Both the position numbers and the translations under genes were made by a program. Below are positions 45,475 to 54,963 of a DNA stretch of 64,000 nt, one piece after another. The notes under the pieces were generated by a model that was given only the letters and a program-made list of their open reading frames with translations, did not search any database and had not been told where the DNA came from. The DNA is from Mesonia mobilis DSM 19841 (lineage in GTDB: Bacteria > Bacteroidota > Bacteroidia > Flavobacteriales > Flavobacteriaceae): contig NZ_AUHX01000008.1 in the NCBI RefSeq assembly GCF_000423405.1, forward strand, positions 1 through 64,000. Direction: 5' to 3'. Numbering within the stretch: position 1 is the stretch's first letter; each line of letters begins with the position of its first letter.

Positions 45475-45777
45475 TTAAGCTAATTCTGGTGGAGGGGAAA
45501 GTAAATCAAAGTAAATAACCGGTAAAGGCATTACATAATAGTCACCAAATGAAGTGATATTTTCTTCTAAAATAAAAGAAGTTAGGTTAGATTCTGGAAT
45601 GAGTTTAAATTGAAAATCATCACTTTTCTTTTTGCCATAACCGCGATGGTTTTCTTCTTCTTCACTATAATTATAAACATAAGAAATATCGGCATTATGC
45701 TTAATTAGCGTAACTACCGTTGGCGTTACTGTAAAAGCAATAAATAAAAAGAGAAATATAGATGCCAGTGATTTCAA
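45475..45777 (-). CDS. Small hypothetical membrane/exported protein
   Basis: A 100-residue protein with one N-terminal hydrophobic segment (ASIFLFLFIAFTVTPTVVTLI) that could be a signal or anchor, followed by an acidic/charged stretch (YSEEEENHRGYGKKK) and a Pro-rich tail (LSPPPELA). It resembles short flavobacterial proteins of unknown role. It lies 58 bases downstream of batE but no terminator separates them, so it may be the last gene of the bat transcript. Confidence 0.6.
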   Translation of the reverse strand: MKSLASIFLFLFIAFTVTPTVVTLIKHNADISYVYNYSEEEENHRGYGKKKSDDFQFKLIPESNLTSFILEENITSFGDYYVMPLPVIYFDLLSPPPELA

Positions 45778-45835
45778 TAGTGTATTGTTTTAGAAAACAA
45801 GACTAAAGTAAGAAAATTATAGCTTATTATGCCCA

Positions 45836-46584
45836 TTAGAGGACTTTTAAATCATTTTCTTTGATCCAGCCTTGTCGGCCATCGGCTAATTCAATTTTAT
45901 AGAAGTTATTAAATTCATCTAACAATTTAATTTTAGTGCCTTCGTGTAGAATAAATGCGTTTGAAGAACTTGGGTTAGGTTCAGATAAAACCGTAGATTC
46001 TTCAGCAAAAACTATTGCAAACTTCTTTTCTGCTGAATATCGAATTGTAAATAAGCAAATACTACAGAAGAGATCATTACCAAAGTACTTACCACAAAAA
46101 GCGTAAAAAAGGCTCTTTTTTTGGTGGTCGTTGCAGAAAAATAATACAAGAAAAAGAACACGACTAAAATTACAGAAGCCACAACTGCCAACCAAGCCCA
46201 GCCGTTGTAACTCAATTTAGAAATAATACCGTCTACGATTTTAGAAAGACTTCCTTTAGGCAAAGTTTCAATAGCATCTAAAGTCATATTCTGTGCAAAA
46301 ACCAGATTGTTTTGCGCATCTTTATGATTAGGATCGAGCAACAATGCTTTTTCGTAATTATAAACACTTGGCGCGATGTGATCTAGTTTGTAATGTGCAT
46401 TTGCCAGATTGTAGTAGAGATTAGCAGAAGTCTCACCATTCGCTAAAATCTGTTCATATTTATCGATGGCATTATTATAATTACCATTTGCATAATCTTG
46501 AGAAGCTTGCTCAAACAAAGCTTCGTTATCTTGAGCAAACAAACTTGTACTTAGCAATAAAAAAACAATCAATAACTTTTTCAT
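45836..46584 (-). pseudogene. batE: BatE (TPR-SH3 protein) split by a frameshift
   Basis: The first frame (46584 to 46012, 190 residues) has a signal peptide, TPRs (YYNLANAHYKLDHIAPSVYNYEKALLLDPNH) and two membrane helices, then ends in QQKRSLQ. A second frame continues with KKFAIVFAEESTVLSEPN and an SH3-like domain to the stop at 45836. Adding one A to the AAAA run near 46029 would join them as a ~249-residue protein, the usual BatE layout. This is either a real frameshift lesion or a sequencing/assembly error in a homopolymer. Without the SH3 domain BatE function may be lost or changed. It is the last bat gene. Confidence 0.8.
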
Positions 46585-46585
46585 C

Positions 46586-48355
46586 TTACCACTGCTTATC
46601 TAATTCTGAAATTGTTGTTTTGGCTTTATTGTAATCTTGTTGCATCCCAACATTAGAAGTTGGCGTATAGCGAGCAAACTCACAACTTTCTAAAATACCG
46701 ATAAATGCTGAAATCGTTTCTTGCTCTACGCCACGCTCTGCCAATAAAGCTTTGATCTTATCTTTGCTCATTTCTCCCGTTTTAATAGAAAGTTTCGCCT
46801 TTAAATAATTATGCAACGCGCGTTCTAAAGCTTCGTAAAACTGCTTTTGGTCGCCTAAATTTTTCTTTGCTTCAGATAAATATTTACGAGCAAGTTTATC
46901 GGCTTTTTTAGACGTATTATTGGCTGCATCTGCCAAATAGCTTTTACGTTTTTTTCCGGTAACAATCCCTATCGGAATTAATAATAACGGCATCACTACT
47001 CCTGTCCAAAAACCAACACTTTTAAAAAACGGAGAACGATCAATCGGTTTTAAATTAGCGTCTAGCTGAATATATTTAAATTGACTTGGCGCTGAAGCTA
47101 CCGCTTGTTTGGTGTTTCCATCAGAAGTTGTCGAAGTTACCTGAGCCGCATTATTGATCGGGCCGTTTTCAACATTTAATAAAATCTCTTCGGAAGTAAG
47201 CGTTTTATAGGTTTCTGTTCTTGGGTCGAAATAACTAAAACTTACCGGATTTATAGGGTATTTTCCTTTTAACTGCGGAACAACCGTGTAGTTATCAGAA
47301 ATGTTCCCGTACATTCCATTTAAATTGGTATTTACATTTTCTAGATGTTCCGGTTCGTAAACTTCTAAAGAAGACGGTAAATTTAACTTCGGAAGCTGAA
47401 ATAATTTTAAATTCCCATTCCCCGAAACCTGAAGCTTAATTTGCAAAGATTCTGTAGCATCCAACACGTCTTTTGTATTGGTCACTTTAAAGTTGAAACT
47501 CCCAACAGCTCCCGTAAAATTAGCCGGTTTGCCTTCGCTAGGCAACGCTTTTACATCGATGGTTTGATTGTTAGAAGAAACGGTGCGTTCAATGGTTTCA
47601 TATAAACGTCTTCCAAAAATATCTCGACGGTCTGAAGGTACATTTACAGGAACGGTAAGCGAAAGAGGTTCTATTTTTAACTTTCCGGTTTTCTGCGGAT
47701 AAAGTACCGTTTCTCGAATCACTACATATTGGTAAGGATCGCCACGATAGAGATCTTCTTTTACGCTTAAATGTTTAATATCGATATCTTGACTCCAAAA
47801 ATCGGCATACGTCGGGTTGTCTTTTGGGTACCATTGTCTAACGGTAATTTCCGGACTAAAATAGAGTTTGTATCGTACCGAAATACCTTCATTTAAATAC
47901 GGGTTTCGGTTAGAAATTTCAGCTACTAAATGAATATTATCGGCCGCAATAATTTCTGGGTTTCTTCCTTCGGTTGGTGTATCGACAGCGGCGGTTACTT
48001 CAATATCGATAAAAGGTGTTTTGTAGGTTTGCCCCTCTATTTCTACTTCAGCTTGACCAATTTTAAAGTTTCCTCTTCCGTTAGGTTGTAGAAAATAACT
48101 ATACTTTTTTTGAAAAGACATTCTACCATTGGTAAAACTCTGACTGATCGACTGGTTGGGACCACCAATTACCGTAAAGCCTTTAAAATCTGGCGGATTA
48201 AAATTATCTCCGTCTTGATTCATTGTAAAATCGACACGTAAACGTTCGTTAACGCCTAGCTTTTCTCGGCTGGCTTCGGCTTCAAATTTTACTTGTGCCC
48301 AACCGGAAACCGAAACAAACAACAGGATGTAAAAAATAAACTGCTTCATCTTCAT
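46586..48355 (-). CDS. batD: BatD, oxygen-tolerance protein
   Basis: A ~589-residue membrane protein with a signal peptide (ends SGWAQ), beta-rich periplasmic domains typical of BatD (EKLGVNERLRVDFTMNQDGDNF; SVRYKLYFSPEITVRQWYP), a membrane helix near residue 445 and a cytoplasmic helical tail. The ATG at 48355 overlaps the stop of batC as TAATG, so translation is coupled; a TTG at 48361 is less likely. Bat proteins were named for aerotolerance in Bacteroides; the mechanism is unclear. Confidence 0.93.
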   Translation of the reverse strand: MKMKQFIFYILLFVSVSGWAQVKFEAEASREKLGVNERLRVDFTMNQDGDNFNPPDFKGFTVIGGPNQSISQSFTNGRMSFQKKYSYFLQPNGRGNFKIGQAEVEIEGQTYKTPFIDIEVTAAVDTPTEGRNPEIIAADNIHLVAEISNRNPYLNEGISVRYKLYFSPEITVRQWYPKDNPTYADFWSQDIDIKHLSVKEDLYRGDPYQYVVIRETVLYPQKTGKLKIEPLSLTVPVNVPSDRRDIFGRRLYETIERTVSSNNQTIDVKALPSEGKPANFTGAVGSFNFKVTNTKDVLDATESLQIKLQVSGNGNLKLFQLPKLNLPSSLEVYEPEHLENVNTNLNGMYGNISDNYTVVPQLKGKYPINPVSFSYFDPRTETYKTLTSEEILLNVENGPINNAAQVTSTTSDGNTKQAVASAPSQFKYIQLDANLKPIDRSPFFKSVGFWTGVVMPLLLIPIGIVTGKKRKSYLADAANNTSKKADKLARKYLSEAKKNLGDQKQFYEALERALHNYLKAKLSIKTGEMSKDKIKALLAERGVEQETISAFIGILESCEFARYTPTSNVGMQQDYNKAKTTISELDKQW

Positions 48356-49215
48356 TACCAATCTTTATCTGTGCTTTTAGGCTGACCTTTTGCTCTTCGA
48401 GCGTTAATTTTATCTTGAATTTCTTTTTCTTGATTCTCCATAGCTTCTAACAAATTCTTCATTTGTTGCGGCGACATTTGTCCTTTTACCGGCTGCTGGC
48501 TTTGCTCTTTTCCTTCTTTACCGCTATCTTTTTGTTGTTGCTTATCGGGTTGCGGTTTTTCTTTATCGCCCTCGCCTTCTTTTTTCTCTTGCTTATTTTC
48601 TTCGCTTCCCTGCTCTTGATTTTTGCCTTGATCGCCTTCTTGGTTATCTTTTTTATCTTGGTTTTTCTGCTGGTCTTCTTTGTTTTCTCCTTCTTCGTCT
48701 TTATTCTTTTTATTCTGCTCTTCTTGATCTTTGCTCTTATCTTGATCTTGCTGCATTTGCTCAGCTTTCTTTTTGGCGATCGCTAAATTATAACGCGTTT
48801 CTTCATCGGTCGGGTCGTTTCTTAAAGCATTTTTATAAGCTTCGACCGCTTCGCCATATTTTTCTTCTTTCATAAAAACATTTCCTTGGTTGTGAAATGC
48901 TTTGTGTTTAGTCGATTTACTTTCTGAAACTTTGGCAGATTGATTAAGTCTCGAAACCGATTCTAAGTTTTTTTCTTTATTGTGATAAACCGTCCCCAAA
49001 TTATACCTTAGTTCAGCATTATCGGGATCTTTAGAGATCGCCTCGCGGTATTTGGCTTCAGCTTTTGCAAACTCGTTATTCGCCATCGCGTTTTGCGCTT
49101 CAAAAGCTAAGGTTTTAGCTTCAGTTTGTCGTTGTTTGGCTTCTTCATCTTGCGCTTTTGCCTGAAAAGCTACTGAAAAAACTAAACCTATAAGTACAAT
49201 TAGTTTATGCTTCAT
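48355..49215 (-). CDS. batC: BatC, TPR protein with charged low-complexity tail
   Basis: From ATG 49215 the product has a signal peptide (MKHKLIVLIGLVFSVAFQAKAQ) and TPRs at ~30-140 (AELRYNLGTVYHNKEKNLES; YGEAVEAYKNALRNDPTDEE). A Lys/Glu/Asp/Gln-rich stretch of over 90 residues follows, and a short conserved tail (MSPQQMKNLLEAMENQEKEI). An ATG 15 bases upstream is also in frame. The start overlaps the batB stop, consistent with coupling. The charged stretch may be flexible and periplasmic. Confidence 0.9.
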   Translation of the reverse strand: MKHKLIVLIGLVFSVAFQAKAQDEEAKQRQTEAKTLAFEAQNAMANNEFAKAEAKYREAISKDPDNAELRYNLGTVYHNKEKNLESVSRLNQSAKVSESKSTKHKAFHNQGNVFMKEEKYGEAVEAYKNALRNDPTDEETRYNLAIAKKKAEQMQQDQDKSKDQEEQNKKNKDEEGENKEDQQKNQDKKDNQEGDQGKNQEQGSEENKQEKKEGEGDKEKPQPDKQQQKDSGKEGKEQSQQPVKGQMSPQQMKNLLEAMENQEKEIQDKINARRAKGQPKSTDKDW

Positions 49216-50254
49216 CTTCTTTCTTTTCATTAAATAAATTCAGCCTTCTTATCCAAGAGGTTTTACGTTCTAACACCAATACATCTAAAACTATAAAAAG
49301 TATGCCAAAGCCTAAAAACCATTGAAACTGATCTTTATAATCTGCAAATTGCTGACTTTCGAATTCGGTTTTTTCAATATTGGCTAAAATGTCATTCACC
49401 TTATCGATCACTTGGCTTGTGTTATTCCCGCTAATATACTCGCCGTTGGTTTCTTCTGAAATTTGCTGAAGTGTACTTTCGTCTAACTTCGTGATCACCG
49501 TTTCACCACTACTATCTTTTTTATACGATTGCGTGACGTTATTTCTTTTGATGGGAATAGGTCCGCCTTTAGCTGAACCAACGCCGATGGTGAAAATGCG
49601 TATTCCTTTTTCGGCAGCTTGCTCTGCAATATCTTCAATATTACCACCGTGATCTTCACCATCGCTAATTAAAAATAGAACACGATTGGTTTCAGACTCA
49701 TCATTGTAATAGGTTTGTGCAAGTTCGATAGCTTCGTTAATCGCCGTACCTTGGCTAGAAACCATATCGGTATTCATCGCTTGTAAAAACAACTTGGCAG
49801 AACCGTAATCGGTTGTAATTGGCAACTGCGGAAATGCCGAACCTGCATAAGCAATGATCCCTACGCGATCGCTAGTTAGATTATTAATGATCTGCGTAAC
49901 CAGCTGCTTCGATTTTTCTAAACGGTTGGGTGCAATATCTTCTGCAAGCATACTTTTACTCACATCGATCGCAAAAACAATATCGACACCTTCACGTTTA
50001 ACGGTTTCCATTTTAGAACCGATCTTTGGGTTAACAAGCGCCATCGTTAAAAAAGCGATCGCTAAACTCCAAAACAAAACTTTTAATATCGGTTTAAACC
50101 TCGATTTATTCGGACTTAATTTTTCTAAAGAAACCGGAGTTGCGAATTTTTGCTGGGCTTTTTTCTTCCAAATAAGTTGAAGAAAATAAATAACAATCAC
50201 CACGGCAATTGCCAGTAAAAACCAAAAATATATTTTCTCTTCTAAAACTACCAT
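49205..50254 (-). CDS. batB: BatB, von Willebrand A domain membrane protein
   Basis: A 349-residue protein with two N-terminal helices, a vWA domain (~90-290) carrying a complete MIDAS motif (FAIDVSKSMLAED, with DxSxS) and a C-terminal helix. It resembles BatA, its upstream neighbour, and is probably a product of an ancient duplication. The vWA domain faces the periplasm and likely binds BatD/C partners through a metal. It abuts batA with no gap. Confidence 0.94.
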   Translation of the reverse strand: MVVLEEKIYFWFLLAIAVVIVIYFLQLIWKKKAQQKFATPVSLEKLSPNKSRFKPILKVLFWSLAIAFLTMALVNPKIGSKMETVKREGVDIVFAIDVSKSMLAEDIAPNRLEKSKQLVTQIINNLTSDRVGIIAYAGSAFPQLPITTDYGSAKLFLQAMNTDMVSSQGTAINEAIELAQTYYNDESETNRVLFLISDGEDHGGNIEDIAEQAAEKGIRIFTIGVGSAKGGPIPIKRNNVTQSYKKDSSGETVITKLDESTLQQISEETNGEYISGNNTSQVIDKVNDILANIEKTEFESQQFADYKDQFQWFLGFGILFIVLDVLVLERKTSWIRRLNLFNEKKEDEA

Positions 50255-51265
50255 TTATACAAAACTTCTAAATATTGTGTTTCTAAGTATAATTTCAATT
50301 AAAAAAAGTAAGCCGGCTAAGATGACTAACGGTCTATATTTTTCTTCGTAATTATAAAATTTAGATTCTTCTATTTCTGTTTTTTCCAGTTTATTGATCT
50401 CTTCGTAGATCTCTTCCAACTTTTCGTTATTAGTCGCTCTAAAATACTTCCCGTTGGTTTGGTTAGAGATCTGTTTCATTAAATCTTCGTCAATTTCAAC
50501 CTTTGTTGGGCCGTATCTAAATTGCCCGCTGCGATCGATACCAATTGGCCCCAAAGCGGTTCCGTTAGAACCTAAACCAATAGTGTACACTTTTATGTCG
50601 TATTCTACGGCTAATTCTCCCGCAATTTTAGGATCGATGAAACCCGTATTATTCACTCCGTCAGAAAGTAAAATGATCACTTTACTTTTTGCTTTACTAT
50701 CTTTTAAACGGTTTACTGAGGTTGCTAATCCCATCCCAATTGCAGTACCATTTTCTAACAAATCGCTATACTGAATATCTTCTAAGGCACTTTGCACAAT
50801 GGCTTTGTCGCTAGTGATCGGGGTTTTTGTAAAACTTTCACCGGCGTAAGCCACCAAACCAATACGATCGTTTGGGCGACCTTCGATAAACTCTGCAGCT
50901 ACTTCTTTTAAAGCTTCTAAACGATTAGGTTTTAAATCTCTTGCCAACATACTAGGCGAAACATCGATAGCCATTACAATATCGATCCCTTGCGTTTTTT
51001 TGGTTCTCGAAGTAACATCGACCGTTCTTGGTCTTGCCATTGCGGTAATTAATAAGGCAAGACAAAGCAACCTCAGCACAAATAGAACCGGTCTTAGTTT
51101 AGGTAAAATACCTTGTTTTATTTTGAAACCTTTGATGCTGGAAATTTTAACTTCCGGGGTTTGTAGGTTTCGCTTCCAGATATACCAAGCAATTAGTATT
51201 GGAAATAATAGAAATAACCAAAACCATTGCGGATTTTCGAAAGTGATGTTATTAAAATCGAACAT
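50255..51265 (-). CDS. batA: BatA, von Willebrand A domain membrane protein
   Basis: A 336-residue protein with two N-terminal helices, a vWA domain with intact MIDAS (MAIDVSPSMLARD) and a C-terminal helix (LVILAGLLFLIEIILR). The stop of the DUF4381-like gene upstream shares a base with the batA start. It belongs to the bat operon and is likely to form a membrane complex with BatB. Confidence 0.94.
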   Translation of the reverse strand: MFDFNNITFENPQWFWLFLLFPILIAWYIWKRNLQTPEVKISSIKGFKIKQGILPKLRPVLFVLRLLCLALLITAMARPRTVDVTSRTKKTQGIDIVMAIDVSPSMLARDLKPNRLEALKEVAAEFIEGRPNDRIGLVAYAGESFTKTPITSDKAIVQSALEDIQYSDLLENGTAIGMGLATSVNRLKDSKAKSKVIILLSDGVNNTGFIDPKIAGELAVEYDIKVYTIGLGSNGTALGPIGIDRSGQFRYGPTKVEIDEDLMKQISNQTNGKYFRATNNEKLEEIYEEINKLEKTEIEESKFYNYEEKYRPLVILAGLLFLIEIILRNTIFRSFV

Positions 51266-52899
51266 TAGTTTTCTCTGTTAAATTCTATTGAATTAATAAT
51301 ACGATTAGCTATTTCTTCAGCGTACTCATCTCCTTTATTGTAGATAACAGTAACTTGCTCAAAACCTCCATTTTCAAAAAGATTTAGAATCAAATATTCT
51401 TTAGTTTGATCTCTATCTAATAAAGGATTTTTATAGACGGCACTTCCAAAAACTTTAATTCCCTCCTGCCCGGTTGCTGTAGTAAATTTTTCATCTTTCA
51501 TGATAATATTCCTAGCTCCATTTTTTTCCATCTCATTAAGGATACCATCAACCGTTCCATTCAAATTAAAGTCTATACCAGATGGTATCGGCATTGTACT
51601 TAGCATAATGTGAAAATCCCCTAATTCTGGCCCGTAATTAAAGACTTCCATTTCTAAAGTTTGTTTACCAAAAGTCATTTTCACAGGCTCTTTAATTCTT
51701 GTTAGCACCGCTGGTGTACTTACGGTTACTGATGGAAAACCATATTCGCTTTTTACCCAATCGCCTTCTAATAGTTCTTTAGTAGGAGTACCAAGCAACT
51801 GATCTTTTACAGCATTATAGCCTTTAATGCCGATAAACGTAAAAATGCCGATAAAACCAATAGCAAATCCAAGAGCTACTGAAATGATTATCGTTCGCTT
51901 TTTCTTTTTTCTTCGTTTTTCTTCAGCGTAGGCTTCGTCTTTAAGCAATTCTTCTTCTGTAGGTTCTGGGATCGAATCTTTAATACTATTAATATCTTCT
52001 TCGATTAATTGACGGTCGGCTTTTGCTGTGAGTTTATCCATTCCGCCGCCGGCGAACTTAATTAAATCGGCTCGGCGTAGAATATCTTGCAGATCGTTTA
52101 TTACCTTATGTTTAACGAGTATAGATTTATTCGCTTTTAATTCATTTAAATGTTGAATAAGCTCTTCTGTGGTACTTTCTAAAGCGCGTTCGTCTATTTT
52201 TTCATCGATATATCTTTTTACCGCTAAAGTTAAGGTTGAATAATATTCCTTCATTTCACCACGCTCCAACGCCTGACTTTCATCTAATTTTTTAAGCGTA
52301 TCGATCGCTTTCTCGTAGGGCGGAATTTGCTGTTCTCTTTCAATCTTACGCTGACGCAATTTTAAGAACAACAACACTAAACCGGCTACTGCGGCAATCA
52401 CCAAAATTAACCAAAGAATCCACCACGGGAACGAAGAAGGTTCTTCTATCTCGATCGTTGGTTTTATAGGAAATAAGGCTTGTTTAGTCGTATCGACCAC
52501 GACCGTGGCAACTTCAACTTTAATTGAATCGGTAAATAAACTTTGGTCGTTTACGATTATTTTTTGCTTCGGAATCACATAAGAACCCGAATCCCATTGC
52601 GTTAATGCATATTCTCGCGTTAACTGCCAGGTTTTATTATCTTTTAGCCGAGTGGTATCTATTTGGTAAGCCTCGACCATTTCTAGCGGCATAAACGTTT
52701 GCCCTTCAGGAAAAACTACCGGAAAATCTTTATTGGCTTCAACTTTTATTTGATAACGAAATTGCTCACCGATCTTTAGCTGAGTCGTATCGATAGAAGA
52801 TATAACTTCTTGCGCGTAAGTTTGCTGAAGAAATAGCACTGCCAATACCGCAAAAAACAAGCTTTTGCTCTTAGCTATTTTTGTTACTAACTGCTTCAT
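51265..52899 (-). CDS. DUF4381-like membrane protein of the bat operon
   Basis: A 544-residue protein with a signal peptide (ends QQTYAQ), an N-terminal periplasmic beta domain similar to BatD (~30-150, SIDTTQLKIGEQFRYQIKVE), and a membrane helix (~160-180, FPWWILWLILVIAAVAGLVL). A cytoplasmic helical part follows (~190-330), then a second helix near 340 and a C-terminal domain of ~190 residues. The first half matches the DUF4381 proteins that sit between DUF58 and vWA genes; the extra C-terminal domain (EGDWVKSEYGFPSVTVSTPA) has no assignment. It is one base after the DUF58 gene. Confidence 0.8.
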   Translation of the reverse strand: MKQLVTKIAKSKSLFFAVLAVLFLQQTYAQEVISSIDTTQLKIGEQFRYQIKVEANKDFPVVFPEGQTFMPLEMVEAYQIDTTRLKDNKTWQLTREYALTQWDSGSYVIPKQKIIVNDQSLFTDSIKVEVATVVVDTTKQALFPIKPTIEIEEPSSFPWWILWLILVIAAVAGLVLLFLKLRQRKIEREQQIPPYEKAIDTLKKLDESQALERGEMKEYYSTLTLAVKRYIDEKIDERALESTTEELIQHLNELKANKSILVKHKVINDLQDILRRADLIKFAGGGMDKLTAKADRQLIEEDINSIKDSIPEPTEEELLKDEAYAEEKRRKKKKRTIIISVALGFAIGFIGIFTFIGIKGYNAVKDQLLGTPTKELLEGDWVKSEYGFPSVTVSTPAVLTRIKEPVKMTFGKQTLEMEVFNYGPELGDFHIMLSTMPIPSGIDFNLNGTVDGILNEMEKNGARNIIMKDEKFTTATGQEGIKVFGSAVYKNPLLDRDQTKEYLILNLFENGGFEQVTVIYNKGDEYAEEIANRIINSIEFNREN

Positions 52900-52900
52900 T

Positions 52901-53767
52901 TTACCCTCTTTGTTTAAAATAACCCAACAATTTTTTCACATAACTTTCGTCGGTTCTTGTATCGATACTACCAGAACCGCTTACTCGAAAACTTTGCTGA
53001 AAATAATCTGCTCGTTCTCTAAAATATTTGGCGTAACTCGTTCTTACCGATTTAGACCCCGTATTTACCCAAATAAGCTCACCGGTTTCTTCATCTTGCA
53101 TTTGCACCATTCCTACATTTGGCATTTCTTCTTCTCGCTTATCGTAAACACGAATACCGGTAACGTCGTGTTTGTTACCCATAATTTTGAGCGTATGCTG
53201 ATATTCGTCGGTTAAAAAGTCGGAAAGAATAAACACAATGGCTTTTTTCTTCATCATATTCTGAAGAAATTTGAGTGCTTTCGACAAGTCTGTTTGTTTA
53301 CTTTTTGGCTGAAATTCTAGTAACTCACGAATAATTCGTAACACGTGTGAACGCCCTTTTTTAGGCGGAATGTATAATTCTACCTCATCTGAAAATAGCA
53401 ACAAACCAATTTTATCGTTGTTCTGTGTTGCTGAAAAAGCCAAAGTTGCAGCAATTTCGGTGATAATATCTTTTTTAAAGGTTTCGGTTGAACCAAAAAA
53501 CTCGGAGCCCGAAACATCGGCTACTAACATCATGGTGAGTTCGCGCTCTTCTTCAAAAACTTTTACAAAAGGTTCGTTGTAACGCGCAGTCACATTCCAA
53601 TCGATGCTTCGCACATCGTCGCCAAATTGGTATTGACGCACTTCGCTAAAGGTCATCCCACGACCTTTAAAGGTTGAATGATATTCACCACCAAACACGT
53701 GATTGCTTAACCGCCGTGTTTTAATTTCTATTTTTCGTACTTTTTTAAGGAGTTCTTTCGTGTTCAT
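52901..53767 (-). CDS. DUF58 domain protein
   Basis: A 288-residue cytoplasmic protein with the DUF58 signature (GRGMTFSEVRQYQFGDDVRSIDWNVTAR shortened here as SIDWNVTAR) and a vWA-like fold with a partial MIDAS motif (VADVSGS). It always adjoins a MoxR ATPase, which is thought to act on it. It is followed by a DUF4381-like gene and batA. Confidence 0.95.
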   Translation of the reverse strand: MNTKELLKKVRKIEIKTRRLSNHVFGGEYHSTFKGRGMTFSEVRQYQFGDDVRSIDWNVTARYNEPFVKVFEEERELTMMLVADVSGSEFFGSTETFKKDIITEIAATLAFSATQNNDKIGLLLFSDEVELYIPPKKGRSHVLRIIRELLEFQPKSKQTDLSKALKFLQNMMKKKAIVFILSDFLTDEYQHTLKIMGNKHDVTGIRVYDKREEEMPNVGMVQMQDEETGELIWVNTGSKSVRTSYAKYFRERADYFQQSFRVSGSGSIDTRTDESYVKKLLGYFKQRG

Positions 53768-53821
53768 TATTCTGCATCAGATTAGATTTCAACTGAAAAA
53801 AATTAACCAGTTTTGTCTATT

Positions 53822-54823
53822 CTATGGCACTTCAATTTCATTTACGATCTTACCTACAATATCTTCTGAAGTAATATTTTCTGCTTCAGCTTCATAAGTA
53901 ATCCCTATTCTGTGGCGTAAAATATCGAGTACTACGGCTCTTACATCTTCCGGAATTACGTAACCTCTTCTTTTAATAAACGCATAACACTTGGCGGCTG
54001 TCGCTAAGTTAATACTTCCTCTTGGTGAAGCTCCAAAAGAGATTAAAGGTTTTAAGGATTCTAATTTATATTTCTCCGGGTAACGGGTCGCAAAAATGAT
54101 ATCGAGAATATATTTCTCAATTTTTTCATCCATATAAACTTCACGGACGGCTTGTTGAGCAGTTAAAATTTGCTCTAACGAAACTACCGGATTCACTTTC
54201 TCGAAAGATCCTTTTAAATTGGCTCTTACGACTAATTGTTCTTCTTCTAGTTTAGGATAATCGATTACCGTTTTTAGCATAAAACGGTCAACTTGTGCTT
54301 CTGGCAATGGGTAAGTACCTTCTTGCTCGACCGGGTTTTGCGTTGCCATTACTAAGAAAGGTTTGTCTAACACAAAGGTTTGTTCACCAATGGTTACTTG
54401 CTTTTCTTGCATCGCTTCCAGTAACGCCGATTGTACTTTTGCCGGCGCACGGTTGATCTCATCTGCCAGTACGAAATTTGCAAAAATTGGTCCTTTCTTA
54501 ATGCTGAAGTCATTGTCCTTCATATTATAAATCATCGTACCCACAACATCGGCAGGAAGTAAATCTGGCGTAAACTGAATTCTGCTGAAACTTCCTTTCA
54601 CTGCTTTAGAAAGGGTGTTAATGGCTAAGGTTTTTGCCAAACCGGGAACACCTTCTAGTAAAATATGACCTTGCCCTAATAAACCAATAAGCAAGCGTTC
54701 GATCATGTGTTTTTGACCGATGATCACTTTGTTCATCTCATTAGTTAGCAAATCTACAAACGCACTTTCACGTTGTATTTTTTCATTTAAACCTGCAATA
54801 TCTACGGATGTGTTTTCTTCCAT
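53822..54823 (-). CDS. MoxR family AAA+ ATPase
   Basis: A 333-residue AAA+ ATPase with Walker A EGVPGLAKT, Walker B VLADEINRAP and sensor region MATQNPVEQEGTYPLPEAQVDRFM. MoxR ATPases act as chaperones for vWA-domain proteins; here the partners are the DUF58 and BatA/BatB proteins encoded downstream. It heads the ~9-kb operon down to batE, with a full -33/-7 promoter ~100 bases upstream. Confidence 0.96.
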   Translation of the reverse strand: MEENTSVDIAGLNEKIQRESAFVDLLTNEMNKVIIGQKHMIERLLIGLLGQGHILLEGVPGLAKTLAINTLSKAVKGSFSRIQFTPDLLPADVVGTMIYNMKDNDFSIKKGPIFANFVLADEINRAPAKVQSALLEAMQEKQVTIGEQTFVLDKPFLVMATQNPVEQEGTYPLPEAQVDRFMLKTVIDYPKLEEEQLVVRANLKGSFEKVNPVVSLEQILTAQQAVREVYMDEKIEKYILDIIFATRYPEKYKLESLKPLISFGASPRGSINLATAAKCYAFIKRRGYVIPEDVRAVVLDILRHRIGITYEAEAENITSEDIVGKIVNEIEVP

Positions 54824-54929
54824 AATTTATAACTAAAGTTAAATTCTTTCTTTTCTGTTTATAAGACTTGGCAAAGTCCCAAAATATTCATTTAATACTG
54901 TTAATATTTGGTTAAAATACCGAATGCTT

Positions 54930-54960
54930 CAAATATAATCGATTCGCTAAAATGAAGCAA
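54930..54960 (-). promoter_or_regulatory. Promoter TTG-N20-TATATTTG for the moxR/bat operon
   Basis: Minus-strand TTG (54960-54958) is followed after 20 bases by TATATTTG (54937-54930), a full Bacteroidetes-type promoter. The predicted start near 54923 gives a ~100-base leader. Confidence 0.7.
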
Positions 54961-54963
54961 TTT

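Noticed and set aside
46012-46040. Programmed -1 frameshift in batE
   Set aside because: The site reads CAG AAA AGA AG, not a standard X-XXY-YYZ slippery heptamer, and no strong downstream hairpin was noted.
45836-46195. Separate 119-residue protein with a Cys-rich start
   Set aside because: Its first ~55 residues lie antiframe to the BatE membrane helices and read as noise; only the part from KKFAIVFAEES onward is protein-like and belongs to BatE.
48463-48786. Open frame opposite batC encoding a hydrophobic protein
   Set aside because: It is the antisense of the Lys/Glu/Gln-rich low-complexity tail, which makes Phe/Leu runs by codon symmetry.
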